DNA of 42,892 nt, from assembly GCA_029571005.1 (NCBI GenBank), contig JAKPTG010000079.1:1-42892 (forward strand), read 5' to 3'. A program made the translations under genes and the position numbers. This stretch comes from Candidatus Fermentibacterota bacterium (GTDB lineage: Bacteria; Fermentibacterota; Fermentibacteria; Fermentibacterales; JCC-6). Below, piece by piece: positions 6,935-14,956 of the stretch. Each line of letters starts with the position of its first letter. Within the stretch, counting starts at the first letter, position 1. The notes below the pieces were generated by a model that saw nothing but the letters and a program-made list of their open reading frames with translations, searched no databases and was not told the origin of the DNA.

Positions 6935-8514
6935 GACGGTGTGACGTTCTTGTAATCGGAAGCGGCATGGCCGGGCTGATGTGCGCCCTGTCGCTCCCGG
7001 AAAAAATGAAGGTGACCGTCCTCTCCAAGACGCCGCTGCCGGCCGGCAGCACCTACCACGCCCAGGGGGGGATAGCGGCGGTTTCCTCGGAAGAGGACAG
7101 CGTGGAGATGCATCTGGCGGACACCGTCAGGGCGGGCGCGGGGCTGGTGGACCGGAACGCCGCCATGGAGATCATAAAGAGGGGCAAACCCCTGATTGAC
7201 GCCCTGAAATCCTACGGCATCCCCCTGGCCGGGGCCGGAAGCGGGACGGCGGTGCTGGAGGGGGGGCACTCCTTCCGGCGGGTGCTCCACTACTACGACA
7301 GGACGGGAAGGTTCATCAGCCGGCGGCTGGCCCAGATCTGCCGCGCCAGGGGCAACATCACGATCATCGAGAGGGCCTTCGCCATAAACCTGATAACCGC
7401 CTCCAGGATGGCCCCGGAAGCGGCTTCGGGGCCCGGAGACCGGTGCCTTGGGGCCTACGTCCTTCTGGAGGGCGTCGTCGAGACCTTCCTGGCGGGGGAG
7501 ACGGTCATAGCCACCGGCGGCGCCGGCAAGGCCTACCGTTACACTTCCAACGACGACTCCACCACGGGGGACGGCATAGCGATGGCCTACCGGGCCGGCC
7601 TTCCGGTGAGGAACATGGAGTTCTACCAGTTCCATCCCACCTGCCTCTTCCACCCCGACTACAGGAACTTCCTCATCACCGAGTCCCTCCGGGGGGACGG
7701 CGCCAGGCTGGTGGACCACGAAGGCAGACGGTTCATGGAGATGTACGACCCGGAGCGGATGGAGCTGGCCCCCCGGGACGTGGTGGCCAGGGCCATAGAC
7801 AGCCACATGAAGAACAGCGGGATGGACCACGTTTACCTGGACGCCACCGCCCTGGGGGAGGATTTTCTCCGCAGCCACTTCCCGGAGGTTACCTGCGGGG
7901 TCCTCCGGGCCGGCATCGTTCCCTGGGAGACCCCAATACCGGTGGTGCCCGCGGCCCACTACTGCGTGGGAGGGGTGGTGGCGGAGGTGGACGGAACCAC
8001 GGCGATGAAGGGTCTCCGGGTCATCGGCGAGGCCGCCTCCACAGGGCTGCACGGGGCTAACCGGCTGGGGAGCAACAGTCTGCTGGAGGCCGGGGTGATG
8101 GGCATGGAGGCGGCGAAGAGCATACACGGAGGCATCGCCGGGCAACCCGAGGTTCCGGTGAGGGGCTGGTTCTACGGTCGGGCCCGACCCCTGCAGGAAA
8201 GCGTTCTGGTGGACCACTCCTGGGCCAGTCTCCGCAGCGTCATGTGGGACTACGTGGGGATCGTGCGGACCGACAAGCGGCTCCGCCGGGCCCTGAGGCT
8301 TCTGGAGGTGCTGTCGGAGGAGACGGAGGAGGACTACTGGAACCTGCTGCCTTCGGTGGAACTCCTGGAACTCAGGAACCTCTGCACCGTCAGCACGCTT
8401 ATGACCAAGTCCGCCCTGCGGCGCAGGGAGAGCAGGGGGCTCCACTACCTGCTGGACTGCCCGGATACGTCTCCCACGCCCCGGGACACGGTGCTCAGAA
8501 AAGGCATCTCTTGA
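6931..8514 (+). CDS. nadB: L-aspartate oxidase
   Basis: FAD flavoprotein of the succinate dehydrogenase/fumarate reductase flavoprotein family that oxidises L-aspartate to iminoaspartate, the first step of de novo NAD synthesis. The 527-aa protein has the FAD-binding GxGxxG in VLVIGSGMAGLMCAL near the N-terminus, the STYHAQGGIAAV block, TGGAGKAYRYTSND, EFYQFHPTCLF, ESLRGDGARLVD, ARAID, the active-site region AAHYCVGGVV and GLHGANRLGSNSLLE. The C-terminal helical domain is present, so it is full length. It overlaps lpxK by ATGA and the following lipoprotein gene by TTGA. No quinolinate synthase (nadA) or nadC is seen nearby. Confidence 0.94.
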   Translation: MRRCDVLVIGSGMAGLMCALSLPEKMKVTVLSKTPLPAGSTYHAQGGIAAVSSEEDSVEMHLADTVRAGAGLVDRNAAMEIIKRGKPLIDALKSYGIPLAGAGSGTAVLEGGHSFRRVLHYYDRTGRFISRRLAQICRARGNITIIERAFAINLITASRMAPEAASGPGDRCLGAYVLLEGVVETFLAGETVIATGGAGKAYRYTSNDDSTTGDGIAMAYRAGLPVRNMEFYQFHPTCLFHPDYRNFLITESLRGDGARLVDHEGRRFMEMYDPERMELAPRDVVARAIDSHMKNSGMDHVYLDATALGEDFLRSHFPEVTCGVLRAGIVPWETPIPVVPAAHYCVGGVVAEVDGTTAMKGLRVIGEAASTGLHGANRLGSNSLLEAGVMGMEAAKSIHGGIAGQPEVPVRGWFYGRARPLQESVLVDHSWASLRSVMWDYVGIVRTDKRLRRALRLLEVLSEETEEDYWNLLPSVELLELRNLCTVSTLMTKSALRRRESRGLHYLLDCPDTSPTPRDTVLRKGIS

Positions 8515-9065
8515 GGGCGCTCGGTGCGGCCCTGACCCTGGCGGCGGCCCTGTCCGTCGGATGTGGAGCCGCACCGGTTTATCGGGGCCGGGGAATCGTC
8601 TGCAGGGGGCCGTCGGGGGTGCCCGTATCGGTTGACAGGGCCGGAACCGCCCCAGTCGGTTCCCGCCCCCCGGCGACGGAAGCCCCCCCGGCCTCCGGAG
8701 CGGCGCAGGACCTTCTCCGGGAGGTGGAGCGCTGGTACGGAACCCCCTACGTTTACGGCGGAACCACCATGAGCGGCACCGACTGTTCCGGGTTCACCCA
8801 GTCCCTCTACCGCTCCATAGGCGTGGAGATCCCCCGAAGAGCCTCCCGCCAGGCCGTCGCCGCCAGGCACGTGTCCCGGGGGAACCTCAGGGCGGGGGAC
8901 CTGGTGTTTTTCAATACCTCCGGCCCCGGTATATCCCATGTAGGCATTTATCTGGGAGACAATTATTTCGCCCATGCCGCCGCCTCCAGGGGGGTCGTGC
9001 GCGAATCCCTTTCCCACCCCTACTACACCGCCCGGTTCGTCCAGGGCGGCAGATTTCTGGACTGA
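8511..9065 (+). CDS. NlpC/P60 family lipoprotein (cell wall hydrolase)
   Basis: A 184-aa secreted lipoprotein. It starts at TTG 8511, overlapping the nadB stop as TTGA. The n-region MRALG, a hydrophobic core and lipobox LSVGC give lipidation at Cys18. After a Pro/Ala-rich linker, residues about 66-184 form an NlpC/P60 papain-like domain with YGTPYVYGG, catalytic Cys92 in TDCSGF, His142 in ISHVGIYLG and the third polar residue His154. Such enzymes cut D-Glu-diamino acid or related peptide bonds in peptidoglycan in the periplasm. Without this TTG start the signal peptide would be lost, which supports it. Exact bond cleaved is unknown. Confidence 0.9.
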   Translation: MRALGAALTLAAALSVGCGAAPVYRGRGIVCRGPSGVPVSVDRAGTAPVGSRPPATEAPPASGAAQDLLREVERWYGTPYVYGGTTMSGTDCSGFTQSLYRSIGVEIPRRASRQAVAARHVSRGNLRAGDLVFFNTSGPGISHVGIYLGDNYFAHAAASRGVVRESLSHPYYTARFVQGGRFLD

Positions 9066-9068
9066 CCC

Positions 9069-9593
9069 GTGTCCCGGTTTCAACTGTTGCTCCTGGCCCT
9101 GGCACTCTCGGCGGACGCCTTCGCGGTGAGTGTCTGCCGGGCCCGGGGGCTCAGGTCGGCCCTGGTCATGGCCGGCCTCTTCGGCTTCTTCCAGGGTGTG
9201 ATGCCCCTGGGAGGCTGGTTCGGAGGCTCGCTCCTCAGGGGTGTTCTGGCGGAGGCCGCTCCCTGGGCGGCCTTCGGAATCCTCTGCGCCGTCGGGGGGC
9301 GGATGTTATGGCAGGCCTTGAAAAACCGGGGAAAAGGCGCCTGCAAAACCGGTGGAGCGATGCTGCTCTCCCTGGCCTTTGCCACCAGCCTCGACGCCTT
9401 CGCCGCGGGGGTTTCCCTCTCCCTTACGGGTGGTTCCGCCTGGCTTCCCGCCGTGACCATCGGTACCGTGACTTTCGGGGTATGCCTCATAGGGGCCGGC
9501 ATCGGGACCGCCGCGGGGAAAAGGTTCGGGCCGGGGCTGGAAATAATTGCGGGGCTGGTAATCATCGCCCTTGGGGTCAAGGCCCTCTTCTGA
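9069..9593 (+). CDS. mntP: Manganese efflux pump MntP (DUF204)
   Basis: A 174-aa membrane protein with about six hydrophobic segments. It carries the two family signature repeats with acidic residues inside membrane helices: ALALSADAFAVSVCRARG near the N-terminus and AFATSLDAFAAGVSLSL in the middle. A charged cytoplasmic loop (KNRGKGACK) separates the two halves, as usual. MntP exports Mn2+ and in many bacteria is controlled by MntR or a yybP-ykoY riboswitch. No such leader is visible here, since the gene begins three bases after the previous stop with GTG and no clear Shine-Dalgarno sequence. Assignment to the family is firm; substrate follows the family. Confidence 0.9.
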   Translation: MSRFQLLLLALALSADAFAVSVCRARGLRSALVMAGLFGFFQGVMPLGGWFGGSLLRGVLAEAAPWAAFGILCAVGGRMLWQALKNRGKGACKTGGAMLLSLAFATSLDAFAAGVSLSLTGGSAWLPAVTIGTVTFGVCLIGAGIGTAAGKRFGPGLEIIAGLVIIALGVKALF

Positions 9594-9594
9594 C

Positions 9595-10671
9595 GTGAAA
9601 ACCCGCTGGACATGGCTTTTGCCCCTGTGCCTTGCCGGGTGCCGCTCCGGGGAACCGGCTCCGGTTCGCGGTTCGACCCGGGAACTCCGGCCCCGGGCCG
9701 TTCCCGAACAGGTATGGGAGTTCGACGCCGGCGACATGCTGGAGGCATCTCCGCTGTACGCCGACGGAAGGGTTTACCTTGGGGCCTGGAACCGGCACTT
9801 CTACTGCCTGGAGGGGGAAACCGGGCTTCCGGTCTGGTCCTTTCCCGCCGAAGGAGCCGTTTCCGCAGGCGCCGTCTGGGACCGGGGGCTGGTGTTCTTC
9901 GGCACGGTGGAGGGGAGGCTGTACTGCCTGGACGGCGGAACCGGGTCGGAGGTGTGGCTCCGGGACTACGACGGCCCCTGTATCCCGGCGGCGGCCTCCG
10001 GGCTCCTGCTCGTCGGGGCCGGTTGTCGGTTGGAGGCCCTGGATCCGACCGCCGGGACCCTTCTCTGGGAACGGACCCTCGATTCTCCGGTTTCAGGGTC
10101 TCCGGCGGTGTCTGCCGGAACCGCCCTGGTCTGCGGAAGCGACGGCTCGATCCGGGCCCTGGAGTCCTCCACGGGGGCGCTTCTGTGGGAACGGACCCCG
10201 GGGGAGCCTCCCTTGTCGCCCCCCTCTGCGGACGGCGGCAGGGTGTTCCTGGGGGCGGGCGACTCCTGCGTCCACTGTCTGGACATCCGCACGGGTGAGA
10301 CCCTGTGGCGGTTCAGAACCGGAGGACAGGTCGCCGGGGCCCCGGTCGCCGTCGGGGAGACGGTGCTGGCGGGAAGCCTGGACCGGCGGCTCTACGCCCT
10401 GGACGCCTCCACCGGACGGGAGTTGTGGCGATTCGCCGCCGGCGGATGGATATGGTCGGCGCCGGTGCCGGCAGGGGGGACCGTGGTGTTCGGCTGCTAC
10501 GACGGCGGTCTCTACGGGGTGGACCGGGAGTCGGGGAGGCAGGTATGGGTGTTCCCGGGCGACGGCATCATCCACGGTTCTCCGGCGGCGGGGGACGGGT
10601 CGCTCTTCTTCGGCGACCTTGACGGCAGGGTCCGGGCGGTCAGTTTTCCAGAAGCATCTCCAGGGCCATGA
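9595..10671 (+). CDS. PQQ-repeat beta-propeller lipoprotein
   Basis: A 358-aa lipoprotein starting at GTG 9595, one base after the mntP stop. The signal MKTRWTWLLPLCLAGC gives lipidation at Cys16. The rest is made of about eight repeats of roughly 38 residues with the pattern G-x-V-Y/F-x-G-x-x-D-x-x-x-Y/H-x-L-D-x-x-T-G-x-x-x-W, for example RLYCLDGGTGSEVW, CVHCLDIRTGETLWRF and RLYALDASTGRELWRF. This is the PQQ/BamB-like propeller fold; the residues for binding PQQ in dehydrogenases are not evident, so an enzyme role is unlikely. A structural or scaffolding role at the periplasmic face of a membrane, like BamB, is possible. Its last 32 bases overlap the convergent TPR lipoprotein gene. A similar protein is encoded at 36596-37864. 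Confidence 0.85.
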   Translation: MKTRWTWLLPLCLAGCRSGEPAPVRGSTRELRPRAVPEQVWEFDAGDMLEASPLYADGRVYLGAWNRHFYCLEGETGLPVWSFPAEGAVSAGAVWDRGLVFFGTVEGRLYCLDGGTGSEVWLRDYDGPCIPAAASGLLLVGAGCRLEALDPTAGTLLWERTLDSPVSGSPAVSAGTALVCGSDGSIRALESSTGALLWERTPGEPPLSPPSADGGRVFLGAGDSCVHCLDIRTGETLWRFRTGGQVAGAPVAVGETVLAGSLDRRLYALDASTGRELWRFAAGGWIWSAPVPAGGTVVFGCYDGGLYGVDRESGRQVWVFPGDGIIHGSPAAGDGSLFFGDLDGRVRAVSFPEASPGP

Positions 10672-11395
10672 GCCGGATGTGCGACGGGGCGCCGGGGTTT
10701 TCCAGTATCCGGCGCAGGGCGAGGGAAGCCAGGTATCCATCGCCGGTCACGGTGTACATCACCGCCGCCGCCGCCAGGGTTTCGGGGGGCGGATCCGGCT
10801 CGGACACGGCTTCCGATATCCGGCTCAGGGCGGAAGCGGTGAGCCCCTTCTCCCAGTCCAGCATTGCCAGCAGCAGCGCCGGGGTGTACTTGTGGGCCAC
10901 CGGCTCCAGTATCGCCGCGGCTCCGTCCCGGTCGCCGGACTCCAGCCGGACAATGGCGATGTCGGTTCTGGGGACGGACCAGTCGGGGTCCAGGCTCACG
11001 GCCCTCTCCAGCAGCTCCAGGGTTCCGGGGAGCCCCTCCCGGCGGAGGGCCGTGGCGTCCCGGACAAGCCTGGCCGCCGCCATCCGCCTTTCCAGAGCCT
11101 CCTCCATGTCGCCGGGAAGCGGCAGGAGAACCCTTGTGCCCTGTGCGGGCAGACTGTCGGGAGAGTAGCCCGCGGACAGGGCCAGCACCGAGGCGGAGGA
11201 GGTGTCCGAAAGGAGTGCCCAGGCCGCCAGACCCCAGTAGTCCCCCGATTCCCAGGTCATGCGGCAGCCCCCGGAAGCCTCCGGCGGGTGCATTACGAAC
11301 GACTCGGTTACGATTTTCCGGGTGCCGCACCCGGGAAGGACCGCCGGGAGCAGAAGGAACGGGGCGAGCCGTTTCAGCGCCGGGGTGCGATTCAT
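10640..11395 (-). CDS. TPR-like lipoprotein
   Basis: A 251-aa lipoprotein: MNRTPALKRL, a hydrophobic stretch and lipobox VLPGC give lipidation at Cys23. The rest is Ala/Leu-rich and helical, with tetratricopeptide-like pieces such as LELLERAVSLDPDWSVPRTD and IVRLESGDRDGAAAILEPV. No enzyme motif is seen. ATG overlaps the dus stop (ATGA on the minus strand), so it is the last gene of the lipM-lipA-dus operon. Its 3' end overlaps the convergent propeller gene by 32 bases. Possibly a periplasmic scaffold; function unknown. Confidence 0.8.
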   Translation of the reverse strand: MNRTPALKRLAPFLLLPAVLPGCGTRKIVTESFVMHPPEASGGCRMTWESGDYWGLAAWALLSDTSSASVLALSAGYSPDSLPAQGTRVLLPLPGDMEEALERRMAAARLVRDATALRREGLPGTLELLERAVSLDPDWSVPRTDIAIVRLESGDRDGAAAILEPVAHKYTPALLLAMLDWEKGLTASALSRISEAVSEPDPPPETLAAAAVMYTVTGDGYLASLALRRILENPGAPSHIRLMALEMLLEN

Positions 11396-12345
11396 CCAAA
11401 AACCCTCCTTTCCGCCGTTTCCACCAGTTCCGCCACGTCTTCCCGGCTGTTCACCCGCACCGCGGCGTCCCTGAGCCCCGCAGCCCCGGGAAAACCCTTC
11501 AGGTAGTGGATGAGGTGCCCACGGAAGGAGTGTACGGCCCCCGATCCCGCCCCATCGGCAAGGGTCAGGTCCAGGTGTTTCATGACAACGCTCCGGAGTT
11601 CTCCGGGGGCGGGGGAGGCGGCGCCGCCGGAGAGCCGCCGGAATATCCAGGGGTTGCCCAGGGCGCCGCGGCCCACCATCACTCCGGTCACCCCCTTCAG
11701 GGACATGAGCCTTCGGCCGTCCTCCGGGGTTCTCACGTCACCGTTGGCCACCACCGGCACCGGCGACCTTCCGGAGAGTCGTTCCAATCCGGCAAGGTCA
11801 ACGGAGCCGCCGAACATGTCGGACCGGTATCGGCCGTGGATGGTGAGGGCGGTCGCCCCGGCATCGCAGAGCATTTCGCAGACCCCCTCCGACAGCGGCT
11901 CCTCCGGGGTGAAGCCGAGGCGGATCTTCACGGTGACCGGCAGGGGAGAGGCGGCGGAGGTTTCCCGCACGATGGCGGCGAGCCTCGGGAGGTCCCGGAG
12001 CAGGGCGGAGCCCGAACCGCTCTTCAGCACCTTCTTCACCGGACAGCCGGCGTTGATGTCTATGAAAGAAAAACCCAGGTCGGCCACCAGCTCCGCGCTC
12101 CTGGCGAAATCCCCGGGTCTCGCCCCGAAGAGCTGAATGCCCAGGGGACGCTCCATTGGATCAAACCTGATGCTCCGCATGGTTTTCACGGACCTCCTGG
12201 ACACCCCGGCGGCGGTGACCATTTCCGTGACGAGCCCGGTGGCCCCCAGCTCCCGGCAGATGATTCGGAAAGGGCTTCCGGTGTAGCCGGCCATGGGGGC
12301 CAGCGCCAGCCCGTGGGTGAAGCAGGGGGGAGGAGCCGGCGTCAC
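11392..12345 (-). CDS. dus: tRNA-dihydrouridine synthase
   Basis: A 317-aa FMN enzyme that reduces uridines in the tRNA D-loop. The TIM-barrel blocks are ALAPMAGYTGSPFRIICRE, TEMVTAAGV, IQLFGARPGDFARSAEL, the catalytic-Cys segment FIDINAGCPVKKVLKSGSGS, PVTVKIRLGF, ALTIHGRYRSDMF, PVVANGDVRTPEDG and GVMVGRGALGNPWIF. The NAGCPV-K pattern and overall length suit the DusB-like group, but the subtype cannot be fixed by eye. It starts with GTG overlapping the lipA stop and overlaps the lipoprotein gene. The pairing with lipoate genes looks like operon convenience rather than a pathway link. Confidence 0.93.
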   Translation of the reverse strand: MTPAPPPCFTHGLALAPMAGYTGSPFRIICRELGATGLVTEMVTAAGVSRRSVKTMRSIRFDPMERPLGIQLFGARPGDFARSAELVADLGFSFIDINAGCPVKKVLKSGSGSALLRDLPRLAAIVRETSAASPLPVTVKIRLGFTPEEPLSEGVCEMLCDAGATALTIHGRYRSDMFGGSVDLAGLERLSGRSPVPVVANGDVRTPEDGRRLMSLKGVTGVMVGRGALGNPWIFRRLSGGAASPAPGELRSVVMKHLDLTLADGAGSGAVHSFRGHLIHYLKGFPGAAGLRDAAVRVNSREDVAELVETAERRVFG

Positions 12346-13190
12346 AGCAGGGGAGCCGAATACAGGTCGGCGTGGTAGCTGCTGCGCACCAGGGGCCCGG
12401 ACGCCACGGATTCAAAGCCCATTTCCAGGGCCGTCTCTTCCCACCTGCGGAATTCCTCCGGGGTGACGTATCGGACCACCGGCGCATGGTTCCTGGTGGG
12501 CCTGAGGTACTGGCCGAGGGTCAGCATGACCACCCCCGCCCCGCGGAGATCCTCCAGGGCCTTCTCGAGGTCCGGCCCCGTCTCCCCGAGCCCAAGCATG
12601 AGGCCGCTCTTTACGGGAGCGCCGTCGGAAAGCCCCCGGAACCGCCGCAACACCTCCAGGGAAAGGCGGTAGTCACCCCGGGGCCGGAGGGCGGGGAACA
12701 GCCTCTCGACGGTTTCCAGGTTGTGGTTTATCACGTCGGGCCTGGAGCGGGCCACCGTCTCCAGGGAGGCTGGATCGCCCTTGAAATCCGGTGTCAGAAC
12801 CTCAATCCTGATCCCGGGTACGGTGCTCCTGAGGGCGGCGGCCGTTTCGGCGAAACACCGGGCGCCTCCGTCGGGCAGGTCGTCCCGGGTGACCGAGGTC
12901 ACCACGGCGTACCTCAGCCCCATGTCCAGCGCCGCCCGGGCCACCCTTCCCGGTTCGTCCGGGTCCGGCGGCTCCGGAACGCCGGATTCCACCGCACAGT
13001 AACGGCAATTCCTGGTACAGACCCCGCCCATGATGAGAAAGGCGGCGGTGCCCCGCTGGTAGCACCGGCCCCGGTTGGGGCACCTGGCCTGGTCGCACAC
13101 GGTGTTCAGCCCGAGGCGCCCCAGAAGCCGACGGGTATCGCCGGCGGTCTCCCCGCCGGTCACCTGAACCCTGAGCCACTCCGGCTTCAC
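12342..13190 (-). CDS. lipA: Lipoyl synthase
   Basis: Radical SAM enzyme that inserts two sulfurs into protein-bound octanoyl groups. The 282-aa protein has the auxiliary cluster cysteines C32, C37 and C43 (VCDQARCPNRGRC), the radical SAM CxxxCxxC at C58, C62 and C65 (CTRNCRYC), the block TSVTRDDLPDGGA, DVINHNLETV, KSGLMLGLGET and the C-terminal RSSYHAD that supplies the serine ligand of the auxiliary cluster. GTG 13190 is chosen because it overlaps the lipM stop (GTGA) and gives the normal N-terminus KPEWLRV; an upstream extension of 28 residues in the same frame is unlike the family. Works with the octanoyltransferase encoded just upstream. Confidence 0.95.
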   Translation of the reverse strand: MKPEWLRVQVTGGETAGDTRRLLGRLGLNTVCDQARCPNRGRCYQRGTAAFLIMGGVCTRNCRYCAVESGVPEPPDPDEPGRVARAALDMGLRYAVVTSVTRDDLPDGGARCFAETAAALRSTVPGIRIEVLTPDFKGDPASLETVARSRPDVINHNLETVERLFPALRPRGDYRLSLEVLRRFRGLSDGAPVKSGLMLGLGETGPDLEKALEDLRGAGVVMLTLGQYLRPTRNHAPVVRYVTPEEFRRWEETALEMGFESVASGPLVRSSYHADLYSAPLL

Positions 13191-13972
13191 AGGGCGAAAC
13201 CTTCCGCCAGGGAGTCCAGGAGCCGCCGGTCCAGACAGGTGTGATCCGTCGGAACGCCGGACCAGCCGCACCACCTCGCGAAGGCGTCCCGGATAAGGGG
13301 GACCAGATCGTCAGGATCAGCACCGGGCAGGAATTCCCGGACCGTTCCGGCGCCCTCCGCGAGCCTCTTCCTCATGGCCTCCGCCAGGTCCGGGGTCATC
13401 CCAAGGGTGTAGTCGAGGATCTTCGGCTGGTCGTTGTCGAAAAGGATGGAGCCGTGTTCGAGAAAGGAGTCCCGGGTGCGGGCCTGGGCGCTTCCCACCA
13501 GCTTCCTCCCGTCGCCGGTCATGATTTCCAGGGCACCGTGGGTGGTGAAGCAGGGGCCGCGACCGAATCCGCCCCCGGGAGCGGAGGGGTTGGCCGCCGC
13601 GGGCACCCCGAGCCCTCCAAGGGCCGTCACCAGCATGGAGGCCACCGTCCCGAGGCTGTCCCGGATTCCGCCGGTGTAAAGGGGGTGACGGGAAGAAGCC
13701 GCCACCGAATAGGTCAGCTCCCGCCCGTGCCACACGGCTCTGCCTCCGGTGGGGCGGCGGACCAGCCCGAACCCGTCCCTGCGGAGCTTCTCCGCGTCGA
13801 GGTCGCCGCAGCCGCGCTGAAGCCTCCCGAGGGATACGGTATGGGGCTCCCAGGTGTAGGTCCTCAGGGCCAGGTCTATCTCCCCGCTGCCCGCCATGGC
13901 CGCCAGGCAGGCGTCCACCGCCATGTTGAGCGGCCCCGGAAGCGGGGGGTCGTGGATGACGAGCGCTTTCAA
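13187..13972 (-). CDS. lipM: Octanoyltransferase, LipM type
   Basis: A 261-aa member of the biotin/lipoate protein ligase fold that transfers octanoyl from acyl carrier protein to lipoyl domains. Evidence: ALRTYTWEPHTVSLGRLQ, LVRRPTGGRAVWHGRELTYS, Cys141 in GRGPCFTTHG, and GRKLVGSAQARTRDSFLEHGS with Lys157. The Cys position and the RRPTGGRAVxH block resemble Bacillus LipM rather than the shorter Proteobacterial LipB. TTG 13972 follows AAGGGAAAG. The operon with lipA gives de novo lipoylation. The lipoate-salvage ligase LplA shares much of this pattern, but the Cys and the lipA neighbour favour LipM. Confidence 0.85.
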   Translation of the reverse strand: MKALVIHDPPLPGPLNMAVDACLAAMAGSGEIDLALRTYTWEPHTVSLGRLQRGCGDLDAEKLRRDGFGLVRRPTGGRAVWHGRELTYSVAASSRHPLYTGGIRDSLGTVASMLVTALGGLGVPAAANPSAPGGGFGRGPCFTTHGALEIMTGDGRKLVGSAQARTRDSFLEHGSILFDNDQPKILDYTLGMTPDLAEAMRKRLAEGAGTVREFLPGADPDDLVPLIRDAFARWCGWSGVPTDHTCLDRRLLDSLAEGFAL

Positions 13973-14004
13973 CTCTTTCCCTTCCTTGGAGGGCCGGCGT
14001 CTAA

Positions 14005-14010
14005 TATAAT
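14005..14010 (+). promoter_or_regulatory. Candidate -10 box for the PorV-like gene
   Basis: A perfect TATAAT stands in a short AT-richer spacer between the divergent lipM and PorV-like genes. At a 17-base spacing the -35 region is TTCCTT, a poor match, so the call rests mainly on the -10 element. The complementary strand of the same spot (TATATT) could serve lipM, so the 80-base spacer may be a two-way promoter region. Confidence 0.4.
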
Positions 14011-14052
14011 CCGGGCTGGAACCAGGTTTCCATGAAAGCGGTATAGGTGCAA

Positions 14053-14952
14053 ATGAGGCGAATGCTGATCCCTGTGGCCGTGCTGGCCCTGGCGGCGGGC
14101 TCCCTGGCGGAGGACGTCTATCGGGACGCCGGCGCTTGTTCCTGGCCCTTTCTGAAGATAGACGTCGGCGCCAGGGCGGCGGCCCTGGGAGGTACCGGCC
14201 TGCTCAACTCGGGAGGCCTGGCCGCCCTCTCGAACCCCGCCCTCCTGGCGTTCCAGGGGGCGTCCCTGACCGGGTCCCACAACTCGTGGTTCGGACGAAC
14301 CAGCCAGAACCTTGTCGCTGGGGTGATCCCCTGGGGCCCCGTAGGAACCTCCGCGGCCATGCGGGTGATGAACACCGGAGGGCTGGAGTACAGGGAAACC
14401 CCTACCTCGGAACCCACCGGCGTTTTCAGTGTAACGGACGTCAGCCTGCACGCGGCCCTCGGAGTCGGGATCGGGTCGGGCTTCGCCCTTGGAGCGGGGG
14501 TGAAGTACGTCCGGGAGAAGGTCTGGACGGAGGAGAGCGCCGGAATGTGCCTGGACTTCGGGCTTCTGGTATCGCCTGCCCGGTGGCTCACCCTGGCTGC
14601 GGCGGCCCAGAACCTGGGGCCCGGAGTGGTCATGGGCGTGAAGGAGTTCCGGCTTCCCCGGACCCTGAGGGCCGGGGCCTCCTTCGCCCTGCCGGTTCCC
14701 CCGGGGGGCGCCACCCTCTCCGGCGAGATTCTCAAGCCCCTGGACAACCGCCCCCGGGGCGGTGTCGGCCTGGAGTACCGCCCCCTGGACTGGGGCGCCC
14801 TCAGGGTCGGCCTGCGGGTCGGCGACCCCTCCGCTTCCCTGACCACGGGAATGGGGCTCTCCCGGGGCGGCTGGACCCTGGACTACGCCTACATCCCCGG
14901 AAACCACTCCCTGGGGGACACCCACAGGTTCACCCTGACCCGAACGCTATGA
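14053..14952 (+). CDS. PorV/PorQ-like outer-membrane beta-barrel protein
   Basis: A 299-aa secreted protein with signal peptide MRRMLIPVAVLALAAGSLAE. The block after it, FLKIDVGARAAALGGTGLL followed by LAALSNPALLAF, is the signature of the PorV/PorQ (UPF0164) barrels of the FCB group, FadL-like proteins linked to type IX secretion in Bacteroidetes. The rest alternates polar and hydrophobic residues as in barrel strands and ends HRFTLTRTL, a typical terminal strand. GTG 14047 and ATG 14062 are alternative starts. No other type IX secretion genes are in the window, so a secretion role is not shown. It is followed four bases later by surE. Confidence 0.8.
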   Translation: MRRMLIPVAVLALAAGSLAEDVYRDAGACSWPFLKIDVGARAAALGGTGLLNSGGLAALSNPALLAFQGASLTGSHNSWFGRTSQNLVAGVIPWGPVGTSAAMRVMNTGGLEYRETPTSEPTGVFSVTDVSLHAALGVGIGSGFALGAGVKYVREKVWTEESAGMCLDFGLLVSPARWLTLAAAAQNLGPGVVMGVKEFRLPRTLRAGASFALPVPPGGATLSGEILKPLDNRPRGGVGLEYRPLDWGALRVGLRVGDPSASLTTGMGLSRGGWTLDYAYIPGNHSLGDTHRFTLTRTL

Positions 14953-14956
14953 CCCT

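Noticed and set aside
13187-13972. Calling this gene lipB
   Set aside because: The RRPTGGRAV block, Cys141 and length suit LipM; LipB has a different active site with Cys later in the chain and is shorter.
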